Shown here piece after piece: positions 20,620-32,400 of a DNA stretch of 64,000 bases. This DNA is from Pohlia nutans (taxonomy: Eukaryota; Streptophyta; Bryopsida; Bryales; Mniaceae): NCBI GenBank assembly GCA_022496805.1, contig CM040094.1:8827501-8891500 (forward strand), written 5' to 3'. The translations under genes were made by a program, and so were the position numbers. The stretch's first letter is position 1, and each line of letters starts with the position of its first letter. Below the pieces are notes generated by a model that did not search any database, had not been told where the DNA came from, and saw nothing but the letters and a program-made list of their open reading frames with translations.

Positions 20620-22280
20620 ATAATGTGGATCCTATAGTAGAGTCATCCTTTAACTCATCTTGAGTTTGAATAAGGTACCATGAGTATCGTTTTGATATAT
20701 TTTTATTAGTTTGCTCCAAATAGTTTTAAGGCATGGAAGTGTTTGGTGGTTTTCAAACTCATAGAATACTATTTTATCTATTAAAATCTCACAATTTATA
20801 TTGTTGATAATAAAGTTATTTGTATAGTTGAGCAAAAAATTTACACATGAGGAAAGACAAGAGAAAATTGGTCTTTTAATTTGAAAAGCGGCAAAAATAA
20901 GTTTTAGCTCCTTTTATTTCGACCAATTACAATGCATTGTCAAGGAGATTCAAACTTTGTACTTTATTAAACAAGAGAAGTTCCTTTAAGACAAACTTGA
21001 GTTCCCATAGGAGAATATTTGTGTGTCCTTATGCCACTCTCATGCTCTCTCAAACCTGGTAGTTTGGTTTGTTGTGACTAATGGTGTTAGAAAGGTTTAA
21101 TTAAAGTACGAAAACATGGAATAGCAAACCATGTAGCCCCTTTCCACTTTAATATGTTTTGAAATTCAATCAAGAATCAATTGAAAATAATGAATAAAAA
21201 ATAAAACTCAAAAAAACAAAACAAAATTCAAGCTAATTGGTATTCTTGTTTTGTACTTGGGGCATCATAGCTTCTTGGAGTTGGTTGAGAAGAAGAAAAA
21301 GATACATTAGGAGTGTAGGACCCCATGGATTTTAAACAATTTCCATATGATGTTTGATAATTTTTGGGCGTGTACATTTTCTTCACAGATTTTGTGCTAA
21401 TTTCAGACAGATTCCACATTTTGTTAGCTTACTAAAAGAGTGAATGAAAAATCCGTGCAGAATTAGCGTGAAATCTATGTGAAATCCATGCAAAAATTGT
21501 AAGCATTCATAAAATATCTGACTTTGTATGAAAATCGCTAAAAATTCGTGGGGTCCTAAATTTCTAATGTATCTTTGCAAAGTTAATGTATTCTCACACC
21601 TTCACAGAAAAAAAATATAAAACAAAATAAAACAAAATAAAAATTAAAACTTGACATTGTGGAAACATGCCCAAAATCTTAAAATACCCATTTTGGAACT
21701 TTTGATTCTTTAAGAGTTACTTGGCCATAAAATGTTTCTAAAAAGTGAATAGAAGTTCTCTAGATCCACTTCATCACTCAAAACCCAAAACAAGGAGTAG
21801 ACAACCTTTGAATGCTCATTTAGTACAAATGACAAGGAATTAAGCACTGGATGTAGGCTTGTTTAATTCATTTTTTACATGAAGTGCGATGGATTTTTTT
21901 CCGTTGAAAGAAGAGAAACATCATGAAGAACCAGGGGCAATAGGGCCTGGTGAGAGATTTTTAGGATTTTCAAGTGCAATGAATTTTCAAATGCTGATTA
22001 TGCGAAAATGGTGAGGAATTAGAAAGTGGGTGTAGGCTTGTTGGAAAGCTCTTGAGATTCTCTTCAAGATTGAGTAGTCTCTTTATGAATCTGATGAGGA
22101 TTTATAAGTTTTATAGAGAGTTGAAAATCTACCTCACTGCATCATATTGGTTGTTGAAGCTGTTCTTCAAATACTGATTGTGATCGAATTAGGAGGCGTG
22201 TTTGGACTTTTCAAAAGAAACCTTGAGATTCTAATAGTGGTGATTTTGCCAATGCTTTTGAGCCAATTGACCCTTAAAAG
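20620..22280. other. AT-rich intergenic stretch
   Basis: No supported gene and no clear element ends. Short open frames occur on both strands without recognisable content. Confidence 0.5.
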
Positions 22281-22288
22281 GCTGATGG

Positions 22289-22569
22289 CTTGGGGGATGC
22301 ACTGTACTAAACATGTACTAAACATGTACGAGCATATGTGAGTGCACAGAAGGGTATTAATTTGAATACTGCCGCATTACGTATACATACAATAAATACA
22401 TTTAGAACTGAAAATATTCACGTATATTTACACTAAACATATATTTAAAGTGGAATATATTTGTATACAAAGGTATTTAGACAATTAAACTCTCGTATAC
22501 AAGGGGGTTTTTAGAAGGGGTCATGAACGCACGTGATTCTCAAACATAATGTAAAGTGCACCTCCCGAG
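22289..22569. mobile_element. hAT-like MITE with perfect 8-bp target duplication
   Basis: CTTGGGGGATGCACT at the left and AGTGCACCTCCCGAG at the right are inverted repeats. GCTGATGG flanks both sides (22281-22288 and 22570-22577). The body matches 34687-34957 (GTACTAAACATGTAC, GAACTGAAAATATTCACGT, GGGGTCATGAACGCACGTGA). An 8-bp duplication fits hAT. Confidence 0.88.
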
Positions 22570-22734
22570 GCTGATGGGGATAGTATGTACGTTGGCATAT
22601 ATTTCACATTTGTTGTAAATAAAAAGTCCCAAATTGAGATCCCAGTAGCTCATTAAAATCATGTTGACATGAATTTTAACTCCACTTTTGATTTTAAACC
22701 CACAGGAGGTGTAGAACTATGCCAAACACAATGG

Positions 22735-22796
22735 AGTATTGGTGTATTATACTGGTCGGAAAGGGCTCTTTGGATCTTTAAGGGTTAACTAGTACT
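22735..22796 (-). repeat. Single terminus of a TTAA-family element
   Basis: GGTCGGAAAGGGCTC ... CTTTAAGGGTTAA is the complement of the left end of the element at 37481. No opposite end was found, so this is a solo or broken copy. Confidence 0.5.
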
Positions 22797-22859
22797 ACTA
22801 CCTTAGGTACTAATTTTTTAATCAATTGGTGATTATATATCTTGGTCATTCAGTTGCTT

Positions 22860-23048
22860 CTTTCTTTATTCTTTTTTTTCTATTTTTTTTTAATTTGCTT
22901 GGGTGGCACACAAGGGGAATAATTTTCAAGTTAAATCCCAAAGGTTGTACTAGGGTGAATCATGTGGAAAAGACTTTGACCGCGTGGGGATTTGAACTCT
23001 TGACCGCACCGGTGCTAAGAAGCACCCCTAGCACTCTCCAAAGGTAGT
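22860..23048 (-). mobile_element. Probable tRNA-derived SINE
   Basis: On the minus strand the 5' part carries GTCAAGAGTTCAAATCCCCA, an RNA polymerase III B-box as in tRNA T-loops, preceded by a TTAGCACCGGTGCGG segment. The 3' side ends in a long A-rich tail (T-runs at 22861-22893 on +). Length is about 190 bp with no coding frame. The A-box is weak, so this rests on B-box, tail and size. Confidence 0.5.
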
Positions 23049-23059
23049 TTAGAGTAATT

Positions 23060-24380
23060 TCGAATCACGAAACCCAAATCATGCGTTATATCTTTTAAGC
23101 AATTTTGAGTAGGGATTACGTGAACTTCTTTTTTTTTAAATGAATTCCTTTTAACTAACACATGCAATGTTCTTCACTGATTCTAGTGATATAAAATATG
23201 ATCCTATTTGAGTTATATTTTTCACAATATGATTGATTGAAAATTGTAGAAAAATTGGTATTGAAAGATAGAAAAGCCAAAAGAAAATCCTACTAAGGTT
23301 GGAGCACCTAAAACCAACACTATACCTAATTGCGACATAATTTAGGCTCGATAATCATTCTACAAGATAAATGTAGATAGAGGATAGATAGCTTGTCATT
23401 TTGGTCAACATACAATAAGGGCTCTATGATGTGCCTAGATTTGCATTCCAAAATGATTGCATGGTAATTTTGTCGCCATTAGATACAATGTCAATTTTAG
23501 GTGCTCCGACTTTACAGCATCTCCACTAGCACTATAAAAGTCATCCAAAAAGTCAAACCTCACTATGTAGCTCTTCCACCAACATCACTCAATTAGTTAG
23601 ACTCTTGAAAATAGTAAGTGAACCACTCACAAATCACCACACGTGGATTGTGCAATTATGATGTGTAGTTAAAAAAAGAAGATACACTCGCTTAAGTGAC
23701 CTTGAGGGCCATGTACTCAGTTACATTGTTCAGTATTACAGTCCAAATAAATTTTCACCAACCCATTCTCATCCATTTTTCCACAACCAAAGAGCTATCC
23801 ATAGTGCTAGTGGGAATGCTCTTATCAATATGTAACATGGTTTCTTTTTTCCATATTTACACCAACGCTTGGGTAGTGCCATAAAGTATAATGTTGAACC
23901 TAAATATTTCTACATTTATCCATATTTTAGACATCAAAATTTCATCCGAATTTTACCTATTTCATCCAAATGTTGACTACTTCTTCCAGTTTTTTAATGA
24001 AAACGTATAACATTTGACTTTTTCATCCAAAAAAACCATTTCATACTCTTTGTAGTCAAACAATTATATTCGGTGCAATTTGGCTTTTTTATTGCCAACA
24101 CGGGTATGAAAGTCTGCACCGCATCAAATGTCAACGGCGTCGGTCGTTATCAGTATGAATTGAACCGCATGACAGCGTGTTGCAGCTGTCGTCTACTTTT
24201 GAGCCTCACACACGACCTACCTCAGAATGTCATACATGTGGCCCATTGGGCTGGACAGCCATATAATTTTCAAAACGTACACTTGCTCCGACAATTCAAA
24301 TGACCCCACTGGACCGTACAACCGACCGACTGTCGACAGTTTTGGGTGCAGAATGGATGCCGGGCCCTCACATGCATGTT
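23060..24380. other. Intergenic, remnants of dispersed repeats
   Basis: 23095-23240 carries a diverged copy of the repeat at 20396 and 57060. The rest is AT-rich without supported genes. Open frames at 23696 and 24073 (+) show no known motif. Confidence 0.45.
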
Positions 24381-24396
24381 ACATTAGTACACTAAA

Positions 24397-24597
24397 TAGG
24401 TAGATTAGTGTAAGATAATTATAAGATTTGAAAATATTATAGATTTTACTCTCGACAAAAAAAATTACCAAAGACATTGATTCCAATACTATTGAAAGAT
24501 CCCCATCTTGACCAATATAGAGGGTGAAAAAATTGGTCAACAGTAAAAACTTACAACATGTTTATGTCAATTAGTGTATCTAACACTAATCTACCTA
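24397..24597. repeat. Foldback with TAGGTAGATTAGTGT ends
   Basis: TAGGTAGATTAGTGT at 24397-24411 is the exact complement of ACACTAATCTACCTA at 24583-24597. About 200 bp. It adjoins the 24598 element and both appear nested in an older repeat whose halves read TTAGTACACTAAATA (to 24397) and TATTTAGTGTACTAGG (from 25553). Confidence 0.65.
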
Positions 24598-25552
24598 CCG
24601 TACCTTCCAAGCAGCTTCGTCTTTAAATAATTCAAAAAAACCAAGATGAATTTTTTTGGAAATTATAAGTAGATTTTGCCTAATATCATATTTATTGTTT
24701 TTTGAAAAAGTCGAAATGTTGAAATATTACCATTTTCACATATTTTATCATTATTTTGAGAGGAAAATGTGAATTGGTGGGGAAGAAAGAGCTGAGCTTG
24801 TAATCAAGTTCATTCCAAGTCACTCCCAAATGATATGGGATAAGAACTTGCAAGCTCATGTGAATTCTCACCACACCATATTTTCAGTAGATTTTGATGC
24901 ACAATTGAGCATGCCAAATGATCTTATTTTGAAATTTTTTCAACTAGGAAAAGTGAGAAGAACAAGTTGTCTATCACCTCCAAAAAGAATTTTGTGATTT
25001 GAAGTTTTTATGCATGATTTATGAACAAAATTCAGTAAGGGTGTCAAGAACGTGCATGAGTTGAATGAGAAGAACATGTGTTGTGATCAGACTTTCGAGG
25101 CTCAATTGTGCATAGTAGACTATCTTATTTTGAGAATTGTTCAACTAAGAATAGTTGCATTTTCAAGTAATCTTTCACTTCCAAAAAGAATTTTGTGATT
25201 TGATGTAGTTTTTCTCAAGTTATTCACAGTCTTGTAAAGGAGTTTAACCGGTGATTAAGAGAACAAGAAGTGAGAATTCTACATATCCCACATTCATTGT
25301 TGGCACTAGTGTCCTGAATTTTGTATAAAGCACAAGACTTTACAACTCTCAATCATTAAGATCTTGCAAGTGAAGTGATCCATATTGTGGTACTAACTTG
25401 CAAGGCCCTTTTGGATGAATGACGAAAACACAATATTATGTTTTTTCAAGAAAATGAATTTAACTAATCTATAAAAATGGCAAACGAACATGACTTTTTG
25501 AAAAATATTAAATATTCGTTTGAAGCATGACGAAGCTGCTTGGAAGGTACGG
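24598..25552. mobile_element. TA-flanked non-autonomous element, 955 bp
   Basis: CCGTACCTTCCAAGCAGCTT at the left is the complement of AAGCTGCTTGGAAGGTACGG at the right, and the pairing extends to CGTC/GACG. TA flanks both sides (24596-24597 and 25553-25554), as in the Tc1/mariner superfamily. No transposase frame lies inside. Internal sequence includes two diverged copies of TCACCTCCAAAAAGAATTTT. Confidence 0.75.
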
Positions 25553-25735
25553 TATTTAGTGTACTAGGAAATGAAATGTGTCGTTCTTTCAAATACTATA
25601 AATGCGCTAAACACATGGTTGTGTTAGTGTTGGTGAGTGGTTTTGGTCACAAGAAGACAAAAATATAAGCATAATATTCAGCCACTGTTCACTGTTCACT
25701 GTTCCCACGAAGCGGGGAATGAAAAACGACAGATC
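25553..25735 (+). repeat. Dispersed repeat also found in CAT intron 1
   Basis: Matches the reverse complement of 30425-30598: GGAAATG...GTGTC, AGTGG(T/C)TTTGGTCACAAGAA, CACTGTTCACTGTT, and GGGGAATGAAAAACGACAG. The two copies differ by small indels; a CACTGTT unit is duplicated here. Confidence 0.65.
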
Positions 25736-25799
25736 TTTTACTAGTGCATGATCTTCAGCAATCAACACTCATTCAATATGACCCTTTTTAAATTATTTT

Positions 25800-26240
25800 T
25801 TAACAAGCGGCTAGTAGCGTAGTCTCCATCTGCCTTAGTGTTTATGCCCAATTTACTTTATAGTTTGTTTTACTTTACGGTTTGTTTGTACTGTTCAATC
25901 GTCTAACTCTTAAAAACAAAGAATTTTCGTAGTCAATCCTCTTGTGGAGCAGAGACAAGCTCGGGGGGTTTACTTCCAAAAAATTACAAGTGGCGTGCAA
26001 AAAAATATAGGGTCCAAATAAATCTTGGAAGGTAATTTTTATAAATGAATTACATTAATATAGGATGCTAAAAATTGATTACAAGAATAATTATGAGAAT
26101 ATTCTTGAAATATTACTAATTATAGTAAGAATTACTTTTATTTTTAAGGGTACTTTTAAATACCCTTTTTCACACATGATACGCAAAATATACTAAAAGT
26201 AAACCCCCCGAGGAGACAAGGGTGTTTGCAAGCTACGTTC
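25800..26240 (+). repeat. ACAAGCGGCTAG repeat split by a hAT-like MITE
   Basis: The segment from ACAAGCGGCTAGTAGCGTAG to GGAGCAGAGACAAG (25803-25959), resuming at 26213, resembles copies at 50068-50350 and 50790-51060 (CCTTAGTATTTATCC, TTAAAAACAAAG, CCGTAGTCTCTCC, GGTGGAGCAGAGA). The 50790 copy shows the same place without this insertion. Confidence 0.6.
25960..26212. mobile_element. hAT-like MITE with perfect 8-bp target duplication
   Basis: CTCGGGGGGTTTACTT and AAGTAAACCCCCCGAG form the termini (mirrored with minor spacing). GAGACAAG flanks both sides (25952-25959 and 26213-26220). 253 bp, no coding frame. The body is related in reverse to 52134-52381. Confidence 0.88.
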
Positions 26241-26244
26241 ACCT

Positions 26245-27350
26245 AACCTTTTTGTCGCGGTGTAGGAATTGTTGCACTTTTCTAATCTTTGATAAATCAT
26301 CAATAAATATTGGAATGAAAATTTGTGACGATACAATTTGCATTGTTTCTAGGATTCCAAAGTTAAGATGTTTACCTCAATAAAGTTTGCGAAATTTCTG
26401 CTAGAAGGGGGTCAAATTTGAACTTCACAAATTTATAGCAACATACCAGAAGTGTGTGCAAAGCTACCATATTTTATTTTTGTTTTTTCATTAACTTTTT
26501 CATGATGTTTTTGTCTTTTAACATTTTCAGGCAGTTAAAACATTTCTTTTGGAATTTTTTTTGGAAATGAAATAATGGTCCAATTTAAAAGGTGGGATAT
26601 GAAACACATTTTTCATAAAACTTAGCTATGGAGTTTATGTTCAAAATGATCTAATTACCCCTATTGTGTAAAAAAACAAAAAAGGTTGTTGAGTAAAGCT
26701 TAAAGTCTCAAAATTAACTTAACAATGGCTAACAAAGAAGTAATAGCATTAACTCTATTTTGGATGGTGAAATTTTTGATGTAATTGAAACTTGAGAGGT
26801 GTACAATACACTACTAGTGCATGAGTTGCACAGGCTTAAGCTGCACTAGCTGCACCTCCCATCTGGTAAATTGTAGCTTGCAATTGCCCACAATAAAAAG
26901 ATCAACTTTTGCTATTCTAAAGCATAAATTAAATGTAAAAAACTTCAATAGAAGTCTAGATTTAAACTTTGGGATTAAAAATGAAACCTAAATTTAAATC
27001 CATTTACACTTGATGAATGCCAGTCGGAATAAATGTAGATACACTTTTACTTCAAAAAAGTGTAAGATATGTGCAAAAATTTATTTTGAACCCGAAATCC
27101 CCCACTAAATTTGATACTGATTTCACAAGAAGATGTACAAAATCAAAACATAAAAAGTTTAAAATCTATGAAAATGTAGTGAATTTTTTTAATACGCCTA
27201 TATTAAGTACTTAGAAAATACATAATTTATTCATTAAGTGTCTAAATAATTTATTATATTAAACGCATATTGTCACATTATCTGTCACGACCCCGTTGTC
27301 ACGGAAAAAATCACGTTTTCATCCCAAATGTTTTTCATCCAAACTCAATG
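26245..27350. other. AT-rich intergenic stretch
   Basis: No supported gene; a 65-codon frame at 27017 (+) is unremarkable. I see no element ends. Confidence 0.5.
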
Positions 27351-27356
27351 ATACCA

Positions 27357-27443
27357 GATAGATAGATAGAAACTCTGGTCCTCTTGCAAGACAGGCGTGA
27401 AAATAGTGTCTGTTCGTCTTGACAATGAGCCAATGCCCACCAG
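27357..27443 (-). repeat. GATAGATAGAAACTC-type dispersed repeat
   Basis: AGATAGATAGATAGAAACTC ... GGCGTGAAAATAGTGTCTGT is the complement of the repeat unit near 16003-16095 and 48075-48250. Confidence 0.6.
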
Positions 27444-27460
27444 GAAAAGGGACATTAAGG

Positions 27461-27880
27461 TAGACGACCTGTTTCCGATCACCTTCAGCAATTCAGCATA
27501 CTTCCGGTAGAGTAACGAATAGGCAAATAATTTTGCAGTGTAGGGAAATAGATTTGAAGGTCACATATTTTTGAACAAATTTTGGGGCAATATTGAATTT
27601 ACTACGAATTTTCAAAGTGAAGATTCTCTCCAACCCGTTCCTGCAACATAGGCTGACCTATTTCCAAGAACTGCAAAACTAGATTTCGAGAACACATGAT
27701 ATCATACTAACTCGGTAACAAGTTTCCATTCTTGATGCCAACCATTCCATATTAAGAAGAAACATGTTTCCATCACCGTTTACGAATGAATTCGAAAATA
27801 ATGCAGGCTGGTTCTCGAAAATAGGTCGCCCTATATTGCGTGATTGGGGGCCTGATCGGAAACAGGTCGTCTACCTTAGT
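27461..27880. mobile_element. Inverted-repeat element, ~420 bp, GGTAGACGACCTGTTTCC ends
   Basis: GGTAGACGACCTGTTTCCGATC at the left end (from 27461) is mirrored by GATCGGAAACAGGTCGTCTACC at the right. A diverged end copy lies at 5158-5255. The 85-codon open frame inside (27764-28021 +) spans the right end and is not a gene. Confidence 0.65.
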
Positions 27881-28547
27881 ACCTCAATGATACCATGTTT
27901 AAGGCATCCCACTTCATTCCTGCATGCATTGATGCCGAATGCAACGGGCACCTTCTATGTTCTCTTATGTTCATTGTTGCAATGCAACATGTCTGTGCTA
28001 GTACATGCTAAAATACATTAAAATTCAAGATTTCACTTGCCAAAAGAGATTCAATAAAATAATGTATGTCTAAACAATAGAAAATATGGTGCACTCAAGA
28101 GTTGTATCACTTTGTCTTACAAGGACAGTGGCTCCTACTTGTTAGCAGAGTTGACAATACCTTCCACCTTGTTCACCATTTCCACAGACTCATATGGCCG
28201 ATTCACACCAGTCTTAATAGACCGACAAAATCAATTTTTTTTAAATCTCGGCAATGCTAATAGAACGCTGCATGTAAGAAATTGAAGCAAACGCCGAAAA
28301 AAAAAAACAGTTACAAGTTTGCGGTAAGGAAGTGCGTGCATTCAGAGCCACATCAGGCCTGCACATATCAAGCCTTAACCCAAGAGTGTAAATTCACTAT
28401 TTTTCTTGTTTCTGCTACCGCAATATCAAAAATCCATGGAGAAATTGCTTTCAGAAAGTCATTGCGCAGTTTAGAATTGCTCTTTAGAAGACAAAGATCC
28501 ATTCGCATCAACTTGGGTTTCGCTAGATTTCACTGTCTATACGACGG

Positions 28548-28584
28548 TTTCTAGGGTTTTAGATTTTCAGGGTTTAGGGTTTAG
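28548..28584 (+). promoter_or_regulatory. Telobox cluster upstream of the CAT gene
   Basis: TCTAGGGTTTTAG followed by CAGGGTTTAGGGTTTAG: two to three TTTAGGG units about 900 bp before the CAT start codon. Position and motif suggest promoter or first-leader sequence of the transporter, possibly with a 5' UTR intron. There is no direct evidence for the transcription start. Confidence 0.4.
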
Positions 28585-29465
28585 CGTGTCCTGTGAATGA
28601 TTTTTCTATTAATCACCTCTATGATTTCGTACCCTCTTAAATTTCAGGATGTGCTATTAGAGTTTTCTCACAGCGCAATTGTAGAGGCGAATGTCGGTGT
28701 TGTAAGCTACAGCTTAAGTTACGGAGAGTTGATTTTCAAGGCGTGCACTGTCTAATCAGTCTTTCGTTAAATTTCTTTTTGTTGCTGAAGGGTTGCAGTG
28801 AGGAAAGCATTAGTTGTCGAAAGACAGCAACTATTTCTGTGAATTTCGACACTAATTCAAGTTTTAATGGAGTAGAATATTCTTATTTATTTAATTGACC
28901 TCTCTGAAGTCAGTCTCTGTCACGAATCTCACCTACGTAAAGATACGTTACGCAAACTCTGAATGGAATCATCATGAAGATCCCAACGATCTTCTAGATG
29001 TGCACTTCTTCTTCTATTACTTTAATTTCCTGTTTTTATAAATCCCTCAATTAGGTCTTCTTCGATATAGCTATTCATCAGACACTATATATTGATAGCT
29101 TATGGGCTGTAACCATGTTTTAATTGGAACCTCCGTTTACAGTGTGCTTGTTTCAGTCCAACAAAATTAGAATCCACCCAATCTGTACAAATGCTCTTTT
29201 TCACTTTTTTTCTTGCGAGCTTGACTTTAAGTCCAGTTTGACGTGGTGTCGGTTAATTCTGCGCCTTTCTCTTCAGTCTTCTTCACAACTAACTCTAATT
29301 CCAGAATCGGTGAATTCTGCGAGTTCTGCGTGCATTGGAAACTCCGTCAACGATTAAGCAACATGGGTGCTGCATGATTCGGGTTGATCCAGTCGAGGAA
29401 GTTAATAATCTTGTTGCTGTGATCGTTTCTAGGGGGGAGGATTTTCATACATACTCTTGGGAGCG
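28585..29465 (+). other. Presumed promoter/leader of the CAT gene
   Basis: No gene of its own. The sequence is TC-rich and AT-rich, without transposon ends. GC content rises sharply at the ATG at 29466. Confidence 0.4.
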
Positions 29466-32400
29466 ATGGCGGCGTCGTCGTCATCATGGCTACCGGAGGA
29501 ATCGTTTCAGAGCTGGGGGAACTACCGTTCTGCGGTCCTCGCAACGCCATGGCGGCTCAAGGACCGGATGTTCGCCCGCGCGCTCGTCTCCTCGGAGATG
29601 ACGGAGATGAAGCACCGCAGCGGCGAGGACATGAAGCGCAGCCTCACCTGGTGGGACTTGATCTGGTTCGGCATCGGGGCGGTGGTGGGCGCGGGGATCT
29701 TCGTGATCACGGGCGTGGAGGCCAAGACCACGGCAGGGCCAGCGATCATCATCTCGTACGCCATCGCCGGGTTCTCCGCCATGCTCAGCGTGTTCTGCTA
29801 CACGGAGTTCGCCGTGGAGATTCCCGTGGCCGGGGGCAGCTTCGCGTACCTGCGCGTGGAGCTTGGGGATTTTGTGGCGTTCATCGGTGCGGGGAACATT
29901 GTTTTGGAGTACGTGATCGGGGGCGCCGCGGTGGCGAGAGGGTGGACTTCTTACTTCGCTAGCCTCATCTTCTCCGGGACGAATGTGAGCGACAAGCTCC
30001 GCATCTCCACCGACCTCGCCGCTGGGTATTGCAATCTGCCCCACCCCCTCTCTTTCTTCTTTCTGTTTTCTTCTCATCAGTCTCGCAGCCCATTCCATTT
30101 CTGTCAACGTTGCAGCCAAGCATTCATTGCGTCTTTAGAAGCATTCATTCATTGTATCTGTGGAGAGCATGGTTATTGATTTTGTTGCCAAGTCCGTGTC
30201 AGTCAGTTTCTCATCAGCACCCGATACAACATCCTAGCTTTTAGTTTGAAAATTTATAACAAAATCACACATTGTGGAAAAATTAATTAAAAAATGAGCT
30301 TGGTTACTAAACCCAAAGTTTTATGTGCTGCAATTTTTCCTCATCAAAAATCAGCGCTCCATGTAGGTTGAAATGCTTAAACTGACGGCAATTGTGCCCC
30401 TCACTTTATGTAGAACATTAGTAGCAGAACTGTCGTTTTTCATTCCCCACTTTATAGAAACAGTGAACAGTGCTGGAATATTTTGCCTATATTTATGTTT
30501 TCTTGTGACCAAAGCCACTCACCCACGTGCCTAGAGCGGTTTCATTCCTTTTTCATTTATAGTAAGTGGAAAAGACACATTTCCTACTAGTGGAAATACT
30601 GCTATGTGCTAATGGGCTAGGATGTTGTATTGGGAACCTCCCGTGTATTACCGTAACACCATAGCAGGTTCGCCACCTGGTGAACGAATATTTATTTATT
30701 TTGAAAAAATAAGGTTCGCCTCTCAAAAACTGAATTTCTCAATTTTCGTTTTTTAGCAAAAAAATCAGTAAAAATGACCTTAAATAGCTTAGAAATAACA
30801 AAATATTGAAAAAACTAATTTACTCTATTTTCGTTTTTCTGTCTTCAGAATTTTCTAATTTTTACGTTTTTTATTTTTAGAATTATTTTAGGACGAACCT
30901 GCTATGGTACTACGGTATCTCATGTAGAATGTAGCTAGTAGGTACATTTGCCGAGGAGAGGTTCCCAATACTACATGTGTCCCTTTGTAACGCCATATTG
31001 GTTAAACTGGCCAATCCCTGTTTTTCTTTTGGTGTAACAAATTACACATTACACTAGAAAGTAAACAGGGATTGACCAATTTAACCAATATGGCATTTTG
31101 TAGCAGGGTACATTGTTGGTGCTGTGATGCTGTGGTGTGCAGCATGGAACCCTAAATATTTTTGGTATCCATGTTACACACCATCAGTGTGTTGTATGGT
31201 ACATAAAAAATCGAGATAAAAATCCAATTAAAAAAAAAATTACACTGAGTAGGAGGTGGTTTACAGAAAGGGTCAATATCCGTTTAGCAGAATGATCAAC
31301 CTGGAAGAAGGATTAACCCTAAATGGGCAGCCCCTCCCTCATCAAGCACAAATAGGACCAATTTCCATGTAGGATCTAGTGAATAAAAGTCATAGACAAA
31401 TGTTATTCAAAGGTCATAGAATCTTTACTAGATTAAACTGATATTAGTCATGTCGTTGGATCATTCAATTAAGTCCCCATAATCTTCCATTGATTAGATT
31501 AGCACTTGACACTTCTTTTCCAACTTGACATCATATCCGTCGTTTAACATTGACAGTCTAATTAGACAAGTGTCAAATATGTTACACAACTTGGATGGAA
31601 TATTCTCAAATATTCTAAAATATTTTATGTATGTTCTAAAAACATATTTGTCTCACGGATGGGGAGGTCTATTCGATGTCGTGTTCAACACTTTGTCTAG
31701 TGGTTGATGCTCGGGGAAGTCGATGTAAATTTTGGTATACATGAGCGAATAAAGGGTATTTAATGGGGGGCTATGAAATAATTGGAATACTACATTATTT
31801 ACAGTATGTGTAGAGTATATTCATGGTGTGTTATAAGAATATTCTCAAATTGGTTTAAAAACACCCTATATTACTTCTGAAAATTTATAAATTTTATCTC
31901 AAATGAATAAAAGACACCCTATATTTGTTCTCTCATGGTTATCTAAATTTTTGACAGTGACCTTCTCCAAGGGTCGATAAGCATGTACATGTTAATCATT
32001 ATAAACCCTAAACCCTAAACACGTTTTGTGCAAACAGGTACAACAAGCTCGACCCCATAGCAGTGGCGGTCCTCATCGCGGTGGGGTTGTTGGCAACATG
32101 GAGCACAAAAGGGACGTCCTACGTGAATTGGATCGCATCGTTTGTCAACATGTTCATCATCGCCTTCGTCATCATCGCGGGCCTCGCGCACGCGAATCCA
32201 AGCAACTTAACGACCGATTTCCTCCATTTTGGCGTGCGCGGGATCTTCAGCGCAAGCTCCGTCCTGTTCTTTGCATACCTCGGATTCGACGCCGTGTCCA
32301 CCCTGGCCGAGGAGGTCAAGAACCCATCCCGGGACATCCCCATTGGATTAGTGGGATCCATGGTCGTCTGCACCTTCATCTACATCATGATGGCGCTCAC

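Noticed and set aside
29490..30119. 209-codon minus-strand frame and two other plus-strand frames over CAT exon 1
   Set aside because: Shadows of the GC-rich transporter exon in other frames; protein similarity supports only the 29466 frame.
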